Source: Promicromonosporaceae bacterium
GTDB taxonomy: Bacteria > Actinomycetota > Actinomycetes > Actinomycetales > Cellulomonadaceae
Direction: 5' to 3'
Length of the DNA: 64,000 nt
Assembly: GCA_009783295.1 (NCBI GenBank)
Contig: WRHK01000017.1
Coordinates: 1-64,000 of the forward strand
The notes below the pieces were generated by a model. The model was not told where the DNA came from and did no database searches. It was given only the letters and a program-made list of their open reading frames with translations. Each line of letters opens with the position of its first letter. The stretch's first letter is position 1. A program made the translations under genes and the position numbers. Positions 8,406 through 21,288 of the stretch are shown here, in pieces.

Positions 8406-9731
8406 TCAGGCGAAGCGGCCGCGCACCGCCTCGCCGTGCGCCGGCAGGTCCTCGTCGTCGGCCACGGCCACGATGCGGTCGGCGAGCTCGGCCAGGGCGT
8501 CGCGCGTGTACTCGATCACCTGCACCGACTTGAGGAACGACAGCACGCTCAGCGCGCTGGCGTACCGGGCCGTACCGCCGGTGGGGAGCACGTGGTTGGA
8601 GCCCGCCATGTAGTCGCCCAGCGACACCGGCGACCACGGCCCGACAAAGATCGCGCCCGCGTTGCGGATCCGGTCCGCGAGCGCCGCCGCTCCGGCGGTC
8701 TGGAGCTCGAGGTGCTCGGCGCCGTACGCGTCGACCACCTGGACGCCCTGGTCGAGGTCGTCGACCAGCACGACCGCCGACTGCGGGCCGCCCAGCGCGG
8801 TCGCCACGCGGGCGGAGTGCTTGGTCCCGGAGGCGAGCTCGACCAGCCGCTCCTCGACGGCGAGGGCCAGCGCCTCCGAGGGCGTGACCAGCACCGATGC
8901 CGCCATCGGGTCGTGCTCGGCCTGGCTGATGAGGTCGAGGGCGACGTGCCCGGCGTCGGCCGTGGCGTCGGCGAGCACGGCGATCTCGGTGGGCCCGGCC
9001 TCCGCGTCGATGCCGACCACGCCGCGCACCAGGCGCTTGGCGGCGGCGACGTACACGTTGCCCGGGCCGGTGATGACGTCGACGGGCTCGCAGAGCACCT
9101 CGCCGTCCACGGGCTCGCTCCCGACGGCGCCGTAGGCGAACATCGCGACGGCCTGGGCGCCGCCGACGGCGTACACCTCGTCGACGCCGAGCAGCGCGCA
9201 GGCCGCGAGGATGGTGGGGTGCGGCAGGCCGCCGAAGTCCTTCTGAGGCGGCGAGGCGAGCGCGATGCCCTCGACGCCGGCCGCCTGCGCGGCGACGACG
9301 TTCATGATCACGCTCGACGGGTACACCGCCAGGCCGCCCGGGGCGTACAGGCCGACACGCTCGACCGGTACGTAGCGCTGGCGCACGACGGCGCCCGGCG
9401 CGAGCTCGGTGGTGTGCTCCGGCGGCACCTGGGCGACGTGGACGGCACGCACCCGGGCGATCGCCTCCTCCAGCCCCGCGCGGACGTCGGCCGTCAGGGC
9501 CACGAGCGCCGCCGCGATGGCGTCCGCGGGGACGCGCAGGGTCTCGGGGCGCACGCCGTCGAACCGCTCGGCGATGTCGCGCAGGGCCGCAGCGCCGCGG
9601 TGTCGCACGTCCTCGACGATCGGGGTCACGGCGGCGAGGGCCTGGTCGACCCCCACCTCGGCTCGAGGGAGGACGGCGAGCAGGTCGCGACGCGTGAGCG
9701 TGCGGCCACGGAGGTCGATGCGCTGGATCAC
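8406..9731 (-). CDS. hisD: Histidinol dehydrogenase
   Basis: A 441-residue zinc enzyme catalysing the last two NAD-dependent oxidations from histidinol to histidine. Family motifs are clear: [23 protein letters not shown], the ISQAEHDP metal and catalytic stretch, and AEHLEL with the Glu-His pair. The start is GTG 9731 with no strong ribosome site; an S4 gene begins divergently about 50 bases away. It is separated from hisC (3830) by about 4.6 kb, including two plus-strand genes, so it cannot share the hisC transcript. A P-loop kinase follows it. Confidence 0.96.
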   Translation of the reverse strand: MIQRIDLRGRTLTRRDLLAVLPRAEVGVDQALAAVTPIVEDVRHRGAAALRDIAERFDGVRPETLRVPADAIAAALVALTADVRAGLEEAIARVRAVHVAQVPPEHTTELAPGAVVRQRYVPVERVGLYAPGGLAVYPSSVIMNVVAAQAAGVEGIALASPPQKDFGGLPHPTILAACALLGVDEVYAVGGAQAVAMFAYGAVGSEPVDGEVLCEPVDVITGPGNVYVAAAKRLVRGVVGIDAEAGPTEIAVLADATADAGHVALDLISQAEHDPMAASVLVTPSEALALAVEERLVELASGTKHSARVATALGGPQSAVVLVDDLDQGVQVVDAYGAEHLELQTAGAAALADRIRNAGAIFVGPWSPVSLGDYMAGSNHVLPTGGTARYASALSVLSFLKSVQVIEYTRDALAELADRIVAVADDEDLPAHGEAVRGRFA

Positions 9732-9782
9732 GGGCGTCAGTCTAGGTGCCGCGCCCGGTCGCGACCCTGGGAAAATGGGCTC

Positions 9783-10007
9783 ATGACACCCGAAGCCGTC
9801 CCGATCCGCGACGACATGATCCGCCTCGGCCAGTTCCTCAAGCTCGCCGGGCTCGCCGACACCGGCAACGAGGCCCGTGACCTGATCGCCGACGGCGAGG
9901 TGCAGGTCAACGGCGAGGTCGAGACGCGGCGCGGGCGCCAGCTCGCCAAGGGCGACGTCGTCGCCGTCGCCCGGCCCGGGGGCGAGCAGGCCGCCGTCGT
10001 GGCGTAG
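9783..10007 (+). CDS. Small S4-domain RNA-binding protein (YbcJ-like)
   Basis: A 74-residue protein made almost entirely of one S4 fold: [20 protein letters not shown], then [21 protein letters not shown]. This is the usual arrangement of small YbcJ/YaaA-type RNA-binding proteins. The ATG at 9783 lies just after an AT-richer GGGAAAATGG context. It is divergent from hisD and converges on the PPOX gene, with only four bases between their stops. The RNA target is unknown. Confidence 0.88.
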   Translation: MTPEAVPIRDDMIRLGQFLKLAGLADTGNEARDLIADGEVQVNGEVETRRGRQLAKGDVVAVARPGGEQAAVVA

Positions 10008-10011
10008 CGCC

Positions 10012-10416
10012 TCAGGCCATGTAGTCGCTGGCGAGCACGCGGTCGGCCGTGAGCCGCAGCACGATGCGCTCGCCGGCAGGCTCGAGCTCGTGGTAGCGGC
10101 GGGCGTGGCGCGCGGCGGCGTCCGCCAGGGCCACGGGGTCGGCGTCCGCCTCGATCGTGCCCTCGAGGGTCAGCCAGCGCCCGCCGTCCACCTGGCACAG
10201 CGCGGCGCGGGGCGCGCCGCCGTCCGGGCCCCGGCGGCGGGCGTTGACGGCCTTCGCAGAGCCACGCTCGGTGGTGAGCACCGCCGTACCCGTCGCGGCG
10301 TCCCACATGTACGCGACCGGCGTGACGTGCGGCGTGCCGTCGGCGCGCAGCGTGGTGAGCGTCGCGAGGTGGCGCTCGGTGACGAACACGAGCTGTTCCG
10401 GGTTGAGGCGGAGCAT
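10012..10416 (-). CDS. PPOX-class F420-dependent oxidoreductase family protein
   Basis: A 134-residue split-barrel flavin/F420-binding protein. The N-terminal pattern ([24 protein letters not shown] as a strand-turn-strand) and the later [12 protein letters not shown] segment match pyridoxamine-phosphate-oxidase-like F420-dependent reductases common in actinobacteria. Its ATG overlaps the NUDIX stop by ATGA, so it is third in a dnaE-NUDIX-PPOX string. The substrate cannot be told from sequence, and FMN rather than F420 remains possible. Confidence 0.85.
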   Translation of the reverse strand: MLRLNPEQLVFVTERHLATLTTLRADGTPHVTPVAYMWDAATGTAVLTTERGSAKAVNARRRGPDGGAPRAALCQVDGGRWLTLEGTIEADADPVALADAAARHARRYHELEPAGERIVLRLTADRVLASDYMA

Positions 10417-10912
10417 CAGAACCCGAACAGCATCAGCCGCGGGGCCTCGCCGGCGGCGAGCGCCTGGAGCACCCGCAGCTCGTGCGGCACCACGGGCTCG
10501 GGGAGCGCGTCGAGCGGGAACCAGCGCAGGCCGGCGGACTTGTCCCGCTCCTCGGTGTGCGGCAGGCCGGACCAGCGGCGGGCCTGGAAGAACACGTCGA
10601 CGCGCTGCTCCAGGGCCGGGCCGCCGGGCTGGCCGCGGTGCATCACGGTGACCGGGGCCAGGTCGGCGGGGTCCAGGTCGACGCCCAGCTCCTCGCGGGC
10701 CTCGCGCACGGCGGCCTGCACCACCGACTCGTCGGCCTCGACGTGGCCGGCGGCGCCCGCGGCCCAGTGCTCGTCCATGAAGCCCGTGCCGCGGCGCAGC
10801 TGCAGCAGCACCTCCTCGCCGCCGTCGGCCGCCGGGCGCAGCAGGAACACGTAGGCGGCCGGCACCACGCGGAAGCGGTGGTCGGCCGAGCCGTCGTCGG
10901 ACCAGGCGTCGC

Positions 10913-10925
<13 letters not shown>
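10416..10925 (-). CDS. NUDIX hydrolase
   Basis: A 169-residue NUDIX-domain protein. The Nudix box is visible as GHVEADES followed by AAVREAREELGV, matching the GX5EX7REUXEEXGU pattern. The start is GTG 10925, which overlaps the end of dnaE by 13 bases, so translation is probably coupled. Members hydrolyse nucleoside diphosphate derivatives; the pairing with the replicative polymerase suggests a nucleotide clean-up role, which is inference. It overlaps the PPOX gene by four bases downstream. Confidence 0.88.
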
Positions 10926-14479
<3,554 letters not shown>

Positions 14480-14568
14480 GGGTCGAGTCTTCCACGGGGG
14501 GTCTGACAAAGAGGACCGGCAGGGCGTGTCGGCACTCACCCACGGCGGCCGGAGTCGGCGCCCCGGGG

Positions 14569-16110
14569 TCAGTCCACCGTGGCCGCCCGGTACCGGTCGA
14601 CCACGACGTCCGCCACGAGCGGGTGGTCGCCGAGCGGCGCGGCGACGACGTCGGCCCCCGCGCCCCCGAGCAGCCCGTGGAAGTAGCCCGGCGCGAGCAG
14701 GTAGCTCGCCACCGCGACGCGGCCGCCGCCGGCGCGAGCGGCCTCGACGGCCTCCGGCACGCTGGGCGTCGCGGCGGCGACGAACGCGACCGTCACGTCC
14801 TGCCCGAGCCGGGCGGCCAGCAGCTTGCCCATGGTGTGCGCGTGGTCCTGCCCCTCCGCGTCGCGCGTCCCGGCCACGGCCAGCACGACGGCGTCGCCGG
14901 GCAGCGCCCCCGCCTCGTCGAGGCGCTCGGCGAGCACGTCCGCCAGCCGGGGGTCGGGCCCGAGCGGGCCCGTCGAGACCGCCGTCGTCCCGGCGACCGC
15001 GGCGCCGACGTCGGACGTGACGTGGAAGCCCGCGGACAGCAGCAGCGGCACGACGACGGCGCCCGGGGCACCGTCGCGCGTGCTGACCGCGCCGGCCCCG
15101 CCGACCAGGTCGCGCACCACCTCGGCCGGGCGCGGGTGCTGGACGTCGACGTACGCCTCGCGCACCTCGACGGCGGGCAGCGCGGCGGAGACCCGAGCGA
15201 GGATCGCGCGCGTCACGTCCCGGCCGGGGCGGTCGCGCGTGCCGTGCGCGCACCCCACCAGCGGCGGGCCGGCGGCCTCGGCGCGCTGGGCCGGAGCGGC
15301 ACCGGCCCCGGAGACCGCCTCGCGACCCGACCCGTGCGGCGGCGGGGCCGCGTGCGGCGGCACCAGGAACCCCTCGACCGCCGTCGGACCGGCCACGATG
15401 ACCGCCGGGAACCCGATCCCGGCCGCGGCCTCGGCCACCGTGCCGAGCGTCGCGAAGACGCTCCGCTCCTCGGGCAGCGTCGCTGCTTGGACCACCGCGA
15501 CCGGCGTCGCCGGGTCGACCCCGTTGAGCAGGGCCTGGTTCACCAGCCGCGGCAGCCACTCGACGCCCATCAGGAGCACCGTCGTGGTCTGCGGGTCGCG
15601 CAGGGCCGCGAGGTCCGCGGGCCCGAGGTCCCCGTGGGCGTTGACGACGTGCGTCGCGACGGCGGCGCCCCGGTGCGTGACCGGGATCCCCGCCGACGCC
15701 GGGCCCGCGAGCGCCGAGGTGACCCCGGGGACCACCTGGACGTCGATCCCGGCGGCCCGGCAGGCCAGCACCTCCTCGCCGCCGCGGCCGAGCAGGAACG
15801 GGTCGCCGCCCTTGAGGCGCACCACGCGCCGGCCTGCCCGCGCGTGCTCCACGAGGACGGCCTCGATCTCGCGCTGCGGCACCGCGTGCCTGCCCGGCAC
15901 CTTGCCCACCTCGACGACCTGGACGCCCGGGTCGAGGAGCTCCACGAGCCCGTGCGGCCCGAGCCGGTCCACCACCACGACGTCGGCCTGCCGCAGCAGG
16001 GCGAGCCCGCGCACGGTGATGAGGTCGAGCGCGCCGGGGCCGCCGCCCACGAGGGCGACGGAGCCGGGCGCAAGTACGGCGTCGCTCAGGGCGTCGAGCC
16101 GCGCGCTCAC
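14569..16110 (-). CDS. Uroporphyrinogen-III C-methyltransferase fused to a CbiX-type chelatase
   Basis: A 513-residue fusion for siroheme synthesis. Residues about 15-250 are SUMT (VGGGPGALDLITVRG, RLKGGDPF, VPGVTSALAGPA), which methylates uroporphyrinogen III to precorrin-2. A Pro/Ala/Gly linker (250-283) leads to a CbiX/SirB-like chelatase with candidate metal histidines His289 (GCAHGTRD) and His363 (SAGFHVTSD). The NAD-dependent precorrin-2 dehydrogenase of CysG is absent, so another protein must supply it. It overlaps nirD by GTGA, which fits siroheme supply to NirB. Cobalt insertion for cobalamin is an alternative for the second domain. Confidence 0.88.
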   Translation of the reverse strand: MSARLDALSDAVLAPGSVALVGGGPGALDLITVRGLALLRQADVVVVDRLGPHGLVELLDPGVQVVEVGKVPGRHAVPQREIEAVLVEHARAGRRVVRLKGGDPFLLGRGGEEVLACRAAGIDVQVVPGVTSALAGPASAGIPVTHRGAAVATHVVNAHGDLGPADLAALRDPQTTTVLLMGVEWLPRLVNQALLNGVDPATPVAVVQAATLPEERSVFATLGTVAEAAAGIGFPAVIVAGPTAVEGFLVPPHAAPPPHGSGREAVSGAGAAPAQRAEAAGPPLVGCAHGTRDRPGRDVTRAILARVSAALPAVEVREAYVDVQHPRPAEVVRDLVGGAGAVSTRDGAPGAVVVPLLLSAGFHVTSDVGAAVAGTTAVSTGPLGPDPRLADVLAERLDEAGALPGDAVVLAVAGTRDAEGQDHAHTMGKLLAARLGQDVTVAFVAAATPSVPEAVEAARAGGGRVAVASYLLAPGYFHGLLGGAGADVVAAPLGDHPLVADVVVDRYRAATVD

Positions 16111-16490
16111 GCCTCCACCGGCGCCTCGGGTGCGTCGGCGACGAGCACGCGGCCGTCCCGCACCTCCGCGCGGAACACCGCGAGCGGCTTCTTCGGCTTG
16201 CCGCCGGAGTCGATCACCGCGCCCGTCTCCAGGTTCCACACCTGCTTGAGCATGGGCGTGGTCACCGTCGCGACGTCGCGTTCCGGGCCGTCGTCCTGCG
16301 CGACCCGGGTGGTGCCGACCAGTCCGCGCGCGATCACGTTGGCGCCCGAGTAAGGGTCGAGCTGCTGCACGGCCCGCACCGTGTCGTCGGCGAGGCGGAA
16401 CACGGCCACCTGGTGCCCGCCGAGCAGTGCGCCCACCCCGCGCTCGGGCTCGAGGTCGGTCAGCGCGCACACGTCGACGAGGTCGCTCAT
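16107..16490 (-). CDS. nirD: Nitrite reductase (NAD(P)H) small subunit
   Basis: A 127-residue NirD with a Rieske-like fold (CALTDLEPERGVGALL, then FRLADDTVRAVQ) but without the paired Cys-His iron-sulfur ligands, as is normal for this subunit. LKQVWNLETG is characteristic of NirD. It partners NirB in assimilatory cytoplasmic reduction of nitrite to ammonium. The ATG overlaps the nirB stop by ATGA, and the SUMT-CbiX gene overlaps its own end by GTGA, so all three are co-translated. Confidence 0.93.
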   Translation of the reverse strand: MSDLVDVCALTDLEPERGVGALLGGHQVAVFRLADDTVRAVQQLDPYSGANVIARGLVGTTRVAQDDGPERDVATVTTPMLKQVWNLETGAVIDSGGKPKKPLAVFRAEVRDGRVLVADAPEAPVEA

Positions 16491-19093
16491 CGGGTCTCCT
16501 GGGGGGTCGCGGTCGCGGCGTCGCGCGCGGCGCGGGGGTCGTGGTAGGTGATCGGGTCGGCCTCGCCGGCGGGGCGGATCTGGCCGCGCTCGGGCACGAA
16601 GGCCAGGTCGGGGTCGGCCACACCGGGGGCGTTGATGAAGGTGACGAACTTCTTGAGCTGCTCGGGGTCCTCGAGCGTCACCTTCCACTCGTCCTCGTAG
16701 CAGTCGACGTGCTCCTGCACGGCGGCCTCGAGCTCCTCGCCGATGCCGAGGGAGTCCTCGACGATGACGCGGCGCAGCTCGTCGAGCCCGCCCTCGCGCT
16801 CGGCCACCCACGGGGCGGTGCGCTGCAGGCGGTCGGCCTCGCGGATGTACAGCATGAGGTACCGGTCGATGTACTTGACCAGGTGCTCGTCGTCGACGTC
16901 CTCGACGAGCAGCTGCGCGTGCACGGGGTTGGCGCCGCCGTTGCCGCCGATGTACAGGTTCCAGCCCTTGTGCGTGGCGATGATGCCGACGTCCTTGCCG
17001 CGGGCCTCGGCGCACTCGCGGGCGCATCCCGACACGCCGAACTTGAGCTTGTGCGGCGAGCGCAGGCCGCGGTAGCGCATCTCGAGCTTGACGGCCATCG
17101 TGGTCGAGTCCTGCACGCCGAACCGGCACCACATCTGGCCGACGCACGTCTTGATGTTGCGCAGCGACTTGCCGTACGCGTGCCCGGACTCGAAGCCGAC
17201 GGCCACGAGGCGCCGCCAGATGTCGGGCAGGTCGCCCAGCTGGGCGCCGAACATGCCCAGGCGCTGGGCGCCGGTGATGTGCACGTACAGGCCGTAGTCC
17301 TGGGCGACCTGCGCGAACTCCAGCAGCTGCTCGGGGCGCACCTCGCCGCCGGGCATGCGCGGGATCACCGAGTAGGTGCCGTTGCGCTGCATGTTCGCCA
17401 TGACGTGGTCGTTGGTGTCCTGCAGCGCGGAGGCCTCGCCCTCGAGCAGGTGCCGGCCCGTGAGGCTGGACAGGATCGAGGCGACGGTGGGGCGGCAGAT
17501 CGCGCACCCGCGGCCCGTCCCGTGCGCGGCCACGACCTCGGAGAACGTGCCGAGGTCCTCCTCGCTGATGATCCGGAACAGCTCGGCGCGCGACATCGCG
17601 AAGTGCTCGCACAGGGCGTCCGAGACCTCGACGCCGGACTTCTCCAGCTCGGCGTTGAGCAGCTTGGTCAGCGCCGGCACGCACGACCCGCAGACCGTGC
17701 CGGCCTTGGTGCACTCCTTGACCTGCCCGATGGTGGTGCAGCCGTGCTCGGTGACGGCGCCGCGCACCGTGCCGGCGGTGACGTTCTGGCACGAGCAGAC
17801 GACGGCGTCGTCCGGCAGCTCCAGGTCGACGGCGCCGCCGCCGTCGGGCGCGATGACCGCGGCCGGGTCGGCGCCGAGCGGGCGGCCCAGCAGCGGGCGC
17901 AGGGCCGCGTACAGCTCGATGTCGCCCACGAACACGCCGCCCAGCAGCGTCTTCGCGTCGTCGGACACCACGAGCTTGCGGTACTGGCGGTGGATCGGGT
18001 CGACGAAGGAGACCTCGAGCGCGCCCGCGCCGAGCGCGTTGACGTCGCCGAACGACGCGGCGTCGACGGAGCCGACGCCCTTGAGCTTGGTGCCCTCGTC
18101 GACGCGGCTGTGCACGCGCTCGCCGCCCAGGAACCGGTCGACCACGACGTCGGCCATGTCGTTGCCGGGCGCGATGAGGCCCGCGGTGACGCCGTCGAAC
18201 GAGGCGCACTCGCCGATCGCCCAGACGGCGGGGTCGGACGTCTGGCAGGACCGGCCCACGACGACGCCGCCGCGCTCCCCGATCGCCAGGCCGGACTCGC
18301 GCGCCACGCGGTCGCGGGGGCGGATGCCGACGGAGAACACGACGACGTCGGCCGGCAGGCTCGACCCGTCGGACAGCTCCGCGGTGCCCACGGGCCCGTC
18401 GCCGGCGGGCAGGAACCGCGTGGCGCCCACTCCGGTCCGGATCGTCATGCCGAGGTCCTCGACCAGCAGGCGCAGCATCTCGCCGCCGCCCTGGTCGAGC
18501 TGGGCGCTCATGAGGTAGTCGGTGAACTCGACGACGGTGGCCGCGGCCCCGAGGCTCTGCAGCGCCGCCGCCGCCTCGAGCCCCAGCACGCCGCCGCCCA
18601 CGACGACGCCGCGCACCTGCCGGCCCAGCGCCTTGCCGCGCAGGCGCACCCACTCCTCGATGCGCTCGACGTCGGCCATCGTGCGGTACGTGAAGGCGCC
18701 GGGCAGGTCGGTGCCCTCGGCGCGCGGCGTCCAGGCCCACGAGCCCGTGGCGAGCACGGCGCGGTCGTAGCTCACCTGGTGCCCCGACCGCGTGGTGACC
18801 ACCCCCGCCTTCCGGTCCAGCGCCGCGACGCTGTCGCCCGTGATCAGCGTGGTGCGCGGGTCCTGCCACACCTCGAGGTCCATGGCCAGCGCCCCGGCGT
18901 CGCGGTGCGCGAACCACTCCGACAGGTGCACACGGTCGTACGGCTCGAACGGCTCGTCGCCGATCACCGTGAGGGACCAGGTGCCGTCCGGGTCCTGCTG
19001 CTGCAGGGACTCGGCGAGACGGTGGGCAGTCATGCCGCCGCCGATGACGACGATGTTCTCGCCGTCGAGGAGGGAGCGGGAGGTGGGAGACAT
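16487..19093 (-). CDS. nirB: Nitrite reductase (NAD(P)H) large subunit
   Basis: An 868-residue cytoplasmic assimilatory nitrite reductase. Domains in order: an FAD/NAD(P)H reductase (VVIGGGMTAHR at the start and VVVGGGVLGLEAA near residue 165), a BFD-like [2Fe-2S] domain (CSCQNV and CGSC near 430-475), and a nitrite/sulfite reductase domain with the siroheme-[4Fe-4S] cysteines in CVGQMWC (about 645-652) and CARECAEARGKDVG (about 688). Electrons pass from NAD(P)H to siroheme, reducing nitrite to ammonium. It heads nirB-nirD-SUMT/CbiX. The 160 bases upstream hold a strong inverted repeat. Confidence 0.96.
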   Translation of the reverse strand: MSPTSRSLLDGENIVVIGGGMTAHRLAESLQQQDPDGTWSLTVIGDEPFEPYDRVHLSEWFAHRDAGALAMDLEVWQDPRTTLITGDSVAALDRKAGVVTTRSGHQVSYDRAVLATGSWAWTPRAEGTDLPGAFTYRTMADVERIEEWVRLRGKALGRQVRGVVVGGGVLGLEAAAALQSLGAAATVVEFTDYLMSAQLDQGGGEMLRLLVEDLGMTIRTGVGATRFLPAGDGPVGTAELSDGSSLPADVVVFSVGIRPRDRVARESGLAIGERGGVVVGRSCQTSDPAVWAIGECASFDGVTAGLIAPGNDMADVVVDRFLGGERVHSRVDEGTKLKGVGSVDAASFGDVNALGAGALEVSFVDPIHRQYRKLVVSDDAKTLLGGVFVGDIELYAALRPLLGRPLGADPAAVIAPDGGGAVDLELPDDAVVCSCQNVTAGTVRGAVTEHGCTTIGQVKECTKAGTVCGSCVPALTKLLNAELEKSGVEVSDALCEHFAMSRAELFRIISEEDLGTFSEVVAAHGTGRGCAICRPTVASILSSLTGRHLLEGEASALQDTNDHVMANMQRNGTYSVIPRMPGGEVRPEQLLEFAQVAQDYGLYVHITGAQRLGMFGAQLGDLPDIWRRLVAVGFESGHAYGKSLRNIKTCVGQMWCRFGVQDSTTMAVKLEMRYRGLRSPHKLKFGVSGCARECAEARGKDVGIIATHKGWNLYIGGNGGANPVHAQLLVEDVDDEHLVKYIDRYLMLYIREADRLQRTAPWVAEREGGLDELRRVIVEDSLGIGEELEAAVQEHVDCYEDEWKVTLEDPEQLKKFVTFINAPGVADPDLAFVPERGQIRPAGEADPITYHDPRAARDAATATPQETR

Positions 19094-19223
19094 CGTGAGG
19101 GTGCGCTTTCGTACGGGGCTGCGTCGGGCGGCCGACCGCTCGGCGATCGACGTTGCACAGTGTCGCCCCGGCCGAGGGTTCCCGCGCGCCTGTCGCGCTC
19201 CGATCCAGGCCCTCGCAGGTCAA

Positions 19224-19243
19224 CGCGGGACCTTGGTCCCGCG
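19224..19243 (-). promoter_or_regulatory. Inverted repeat between the GNAT gene and nirB
   Basis: Two nine-base arms (CGCGGGACC and GGTCCCGCG) flank a two-base centre, 11 bases after the GNAT stop and 131 bases before the nirB start. It could fold as a compact RNA hairpin ending the lspA-RluA-GNAT transcript, or be a protein operator for nirB. There is no following T-run on the minus strand, which weakens the terminator reading. I could not match it to a GlnR consensus. Confidence 0.5.
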
Positions 19244-19254
19244 CACGCGGGAGG

Positions 19255-19728
19255 TCAGTCCCGGGGTGCGGGCCCCTTCAGCACCTTGATGGCGTCGCGG
19301 TGGTCGATCCCGGCGTCCAGGTACACCGGACCTGTCACCTCGTAGCCCACCCGCTCGTAGAACCCGATGGCCTGGACCTGCGCCGACAGCAGCACCGTCA
19401 CCGACCCCTCGGGCCCCGCGTGCTCGGCCAGCGCGATGTCCTCCAGCGCCGCCATGAGCGCGGCCCCGGTGCCGGTGCCGCGCGCGACGGCGCGCACCGC
19501 CACGCGGCCGATGTGCACCTCGCCCGGGTGGGCGGGGTCGGTGAGCAGGCGGGCCGTGCCGAGCACCTCGCCCGACGCCGACCGCGCGAGCACGTGCGTC
19601 GTGGTCGCGGCGTGGTCGAGGTCGTCGAGCTCGAGCTCGTGCGGCACGTGCTGCTCGACGACGAACACCTCCGTGCGGACGGCGAACGCCTCCTCGAGCT
19701 GCTCCGGGGTGGTGACGCGCTCGATCAC
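19255..19728 (-). CDS. GNAT-family N-acetyltransferase
   Basis: A 157-residue acetyltransferase. The acetyl-CoA loop is [17 protein letters not shown] near residue 75-91, and FYERVGYEV marks the C-terminal strand. The early [14 protein letters not shown] segment resembles the ElaA/YjcF-like subgroup. The start is GTG 19728, overlapping the RluA-family gene stop by GTGA. The acceptor is unknown. It is the last gene of the lspA-RluA-GNAT group, before the nir promoter region. Confidence 0.87.
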   Translation of the reverse strand: MIERVTTPEQLEEAFAVRTEVFVVEQHVPHELELDDLDHAATTTHVLARSASGEVLGTARLLTDPAHPGEVHIGRVAVRAVARGTGTGAALMAALEDIALAEHAGPEGSVTVLLSAQVQAIGFYERVGYEVTGPVYLDAGIDHRDAIKVLKGPAPRD

Positions 19729-20654
19729 GCGTACGCCCCGCGCACCGTCTCGAGCGCCGCCGCGAGGTCCTCCGGGTACTGCGACTCGACCGACACCCAC
19801 TCCCCCGTCACCGGCTGCTCGAACCCCAGCCGCACGGCGTGCAGCCACTGCCGGGTCAGCCCCGTCCGGGAGGCCAGGACCGGGTCGGCCCCGTACGTCA
19901 GGTCCCCGACCAGAGGGTGTCGCACGGCGGCGAAGTGCACGCGGATCTGGTGTGTGCGCCCCGTCTCCAGGTGCACCTCCAGCAGCGACGCCGCGGGCAG
20001 CATCTCCAGCACCTCGTAGTGCGTCACCGACGGCTTCCCGTCGGCCACCACGGCGAACCGCCAGTCGTTGGACGGGTGCCGCCCGATGGGCGCGTCGATC
20101 GTGCCGACGGTGGGCTCCGGGTGCCCCTGCGCGAGCGCGTGGTACACCTTCTCGACCGTGCGCTCCTTGAACGCGCGCTTGAGCCCCGTGTACGCGGCCT
20201 CGCTCTTGGCGACCACCATGAGCCCCGACGTCCCGACGTCGAGCCGGTGCACGATGCCCTGCCGCTCCGCCGCGCCCGACGTCGACACGCGGTACCCGGC
20301 GGCGGCAAGGGCGCCGACGACGGTCGGCCCCGTCCAGCCGGGCGACGGGTGCGCCGCGACGCCGACGGGCTTGTCGACCACGACGACGTCGTCGTCCTCG
20401 AACGCGATGCCCATGCCGGGCACGGGCTCGGGCTCGGCGGTGGGCGCCGCTGCCGGGTCGGGCACGTCGACCTCGAGCCAGCCGCCCGCGGGCAGGCGGT
20501 CGGACTTGCCGACGGGCCGGCCGTCGAGCAGCACGGCGCCGGCGGCGGCGAGGTCGGCGGCCTGGGTGCGGGAGAACCCGAGCATGCGTGCGAGCGCGGC
20601 GTCGACGCGCTCGCCGGCGAGGCCGTCCGGGACCGGGAGGGTCCGCAGGGCCAT
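19725..20654 (-). CDS. RluA-family 23S rRNA pseudouridine synthase (RluD-like)
   Basis: A 309-residue enzyme that isomerises uridine in ribosomal RNA. An N-terminal S4 RNA-binding domain (residues about 13-63) precedes the catalytic domain; the nucleophile is Asp139 in [10 protein letters not shown], and GRTHQIRVH is the family's C-terminal motif. Length and S4 domain favour RluD-like activity on helix 69, but the exact site is not proven. The start overlaps the lspA stop by one base (TGATG), the common lspA-rluD arrangement. Confidence 0.93.
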   Translation of the reverse strand: MALRTLPVPDGLAGERVDAALARMLGFSRTQAADLAAAGAVLLDGRPVGKSDRLPAGGWLEVDVPDPAAAPTAEPEPVPGMGIAFEDDDVVVVDKPVGVAAHPSPGWTGPTVVGALAAAGYRVSTSGAAERQGIVHRLDVGTSGLMVVAKSEAAYTGLKRAFKERTVEKVYHALAQGHPEPTVGTIDAPIGRHPSNDWRFAVVADGKPSVTHYEVLEMLPAASLLEVHLETGRTHQIRVHFAAVRHPLVGDLTYGADPVLASRTGLTRQWLHAVRLGFEQPVTGEWVSVESQYPEDLAAALETVRGAYA

Positions 20655-21247
20655 CAGGCGTCCCGCGACGTGGTGTCCGCGGGGGCGTCCGGCTCCGCCG
20701 CCTTGCCGTGCTCCTCACGCGTGCCGTCCAGGCCGAGCCCGATGACGGAGAGCAGGGCCAGCAGGATGGCGGCCGCGACGATCGCGATGTCCGCGACGTT
20801 GCCCGTGAACCAGTGGGCGTACCCGATGAAGTCGACCACGTGGCCGCGCGCGAACCCGGGCTCGCGGAACAGGCGGTCTGCCAGGTTGCCGACGGCGCCG
20901 CCCAGCAGCATGCCGAGCGTGACGGCCCACCACACGGAGCGGATCCGGCCGATGAACCGGATGATCACCGCGACCACCACGACCACCACCACCGTGATGA
21001 CCCACGTGTACCCGGCGCCCAGCCCGAGCGCCGCGTAGGGGTTCATCACCAGGCGGAACGAGAGGAAGTCGCCCAGCACGTTGCGCTGCGGCGCGCCCAG
21101 CTCGAGGGACGACATCGCCCACCACTTGCTGAGCTGGTCGGCGGCGACCACCAGGACGGCGATGACCACCGCCATGAGGGCGTGGTTGCGGCGCCGGGCC
21201 GGGACGTTCTCAGGGACGACGGACGGGGCGTCGGGTTCGGTAGACAT
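20654..21247 (-). CDS. lspA: Lipoprotein signal peptidase II
   Basis: A 197-residue membrane aspartyl protease that removes signal peptides from diacylglyceryl-modified prolipoproteins such as the Rieske protein in this window. Four hydrophobic spans are visible. Catalytic aspartates are Asp124 (GNLADRLF) and Asp153 (GNVADIAI). The usually conserved Asn-x-Gly-Ala-Ala-Phe loop reads NPYAALGLG here, with Tyr for Gly and Leu for Phe. Extra polar tails occur at both ends (first 22 and last 25 residues). It is followed by the RluA-family gene with one-base overlap. Confidence 0.94.
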   Translation of the reverse strand: MSTEPDAPSVVPENVPARRRNHALMAVVIAVLVVAADQLSKWWAMSSLELGAPQRNVLGDFLSFRLVMNPYAALGLGAGYTWVITVVVVVVVAVIIRFIGRIRSVWWAVTLGMLLGGAVGNLADRLFREPGFARGHVVDFIGYAHWFTGNVADIAIVAAAILLALLSVIGLGLDGTREEHGKAAEPDAPADTTSRDA

Positions 21248-21266
21248 CGCCGGTCAGTCTAGGGCG

Positions 21267-21288
21267 CGCGACGTCCGCCGACGTCGCG
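21267..21288 (-). terminator. Hairpin after the DksA-like gene
   Basis: A perfect nine-base stem (CGCGACGTC/GACGTCGCG) with a four-base loop starts directly at the stop codon of the DksA-like gene, 20 bases before lspA. It is probably a GC-type terminator or attenuator separating the two transcripts. No T-run follows. Confidence 0.55.
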
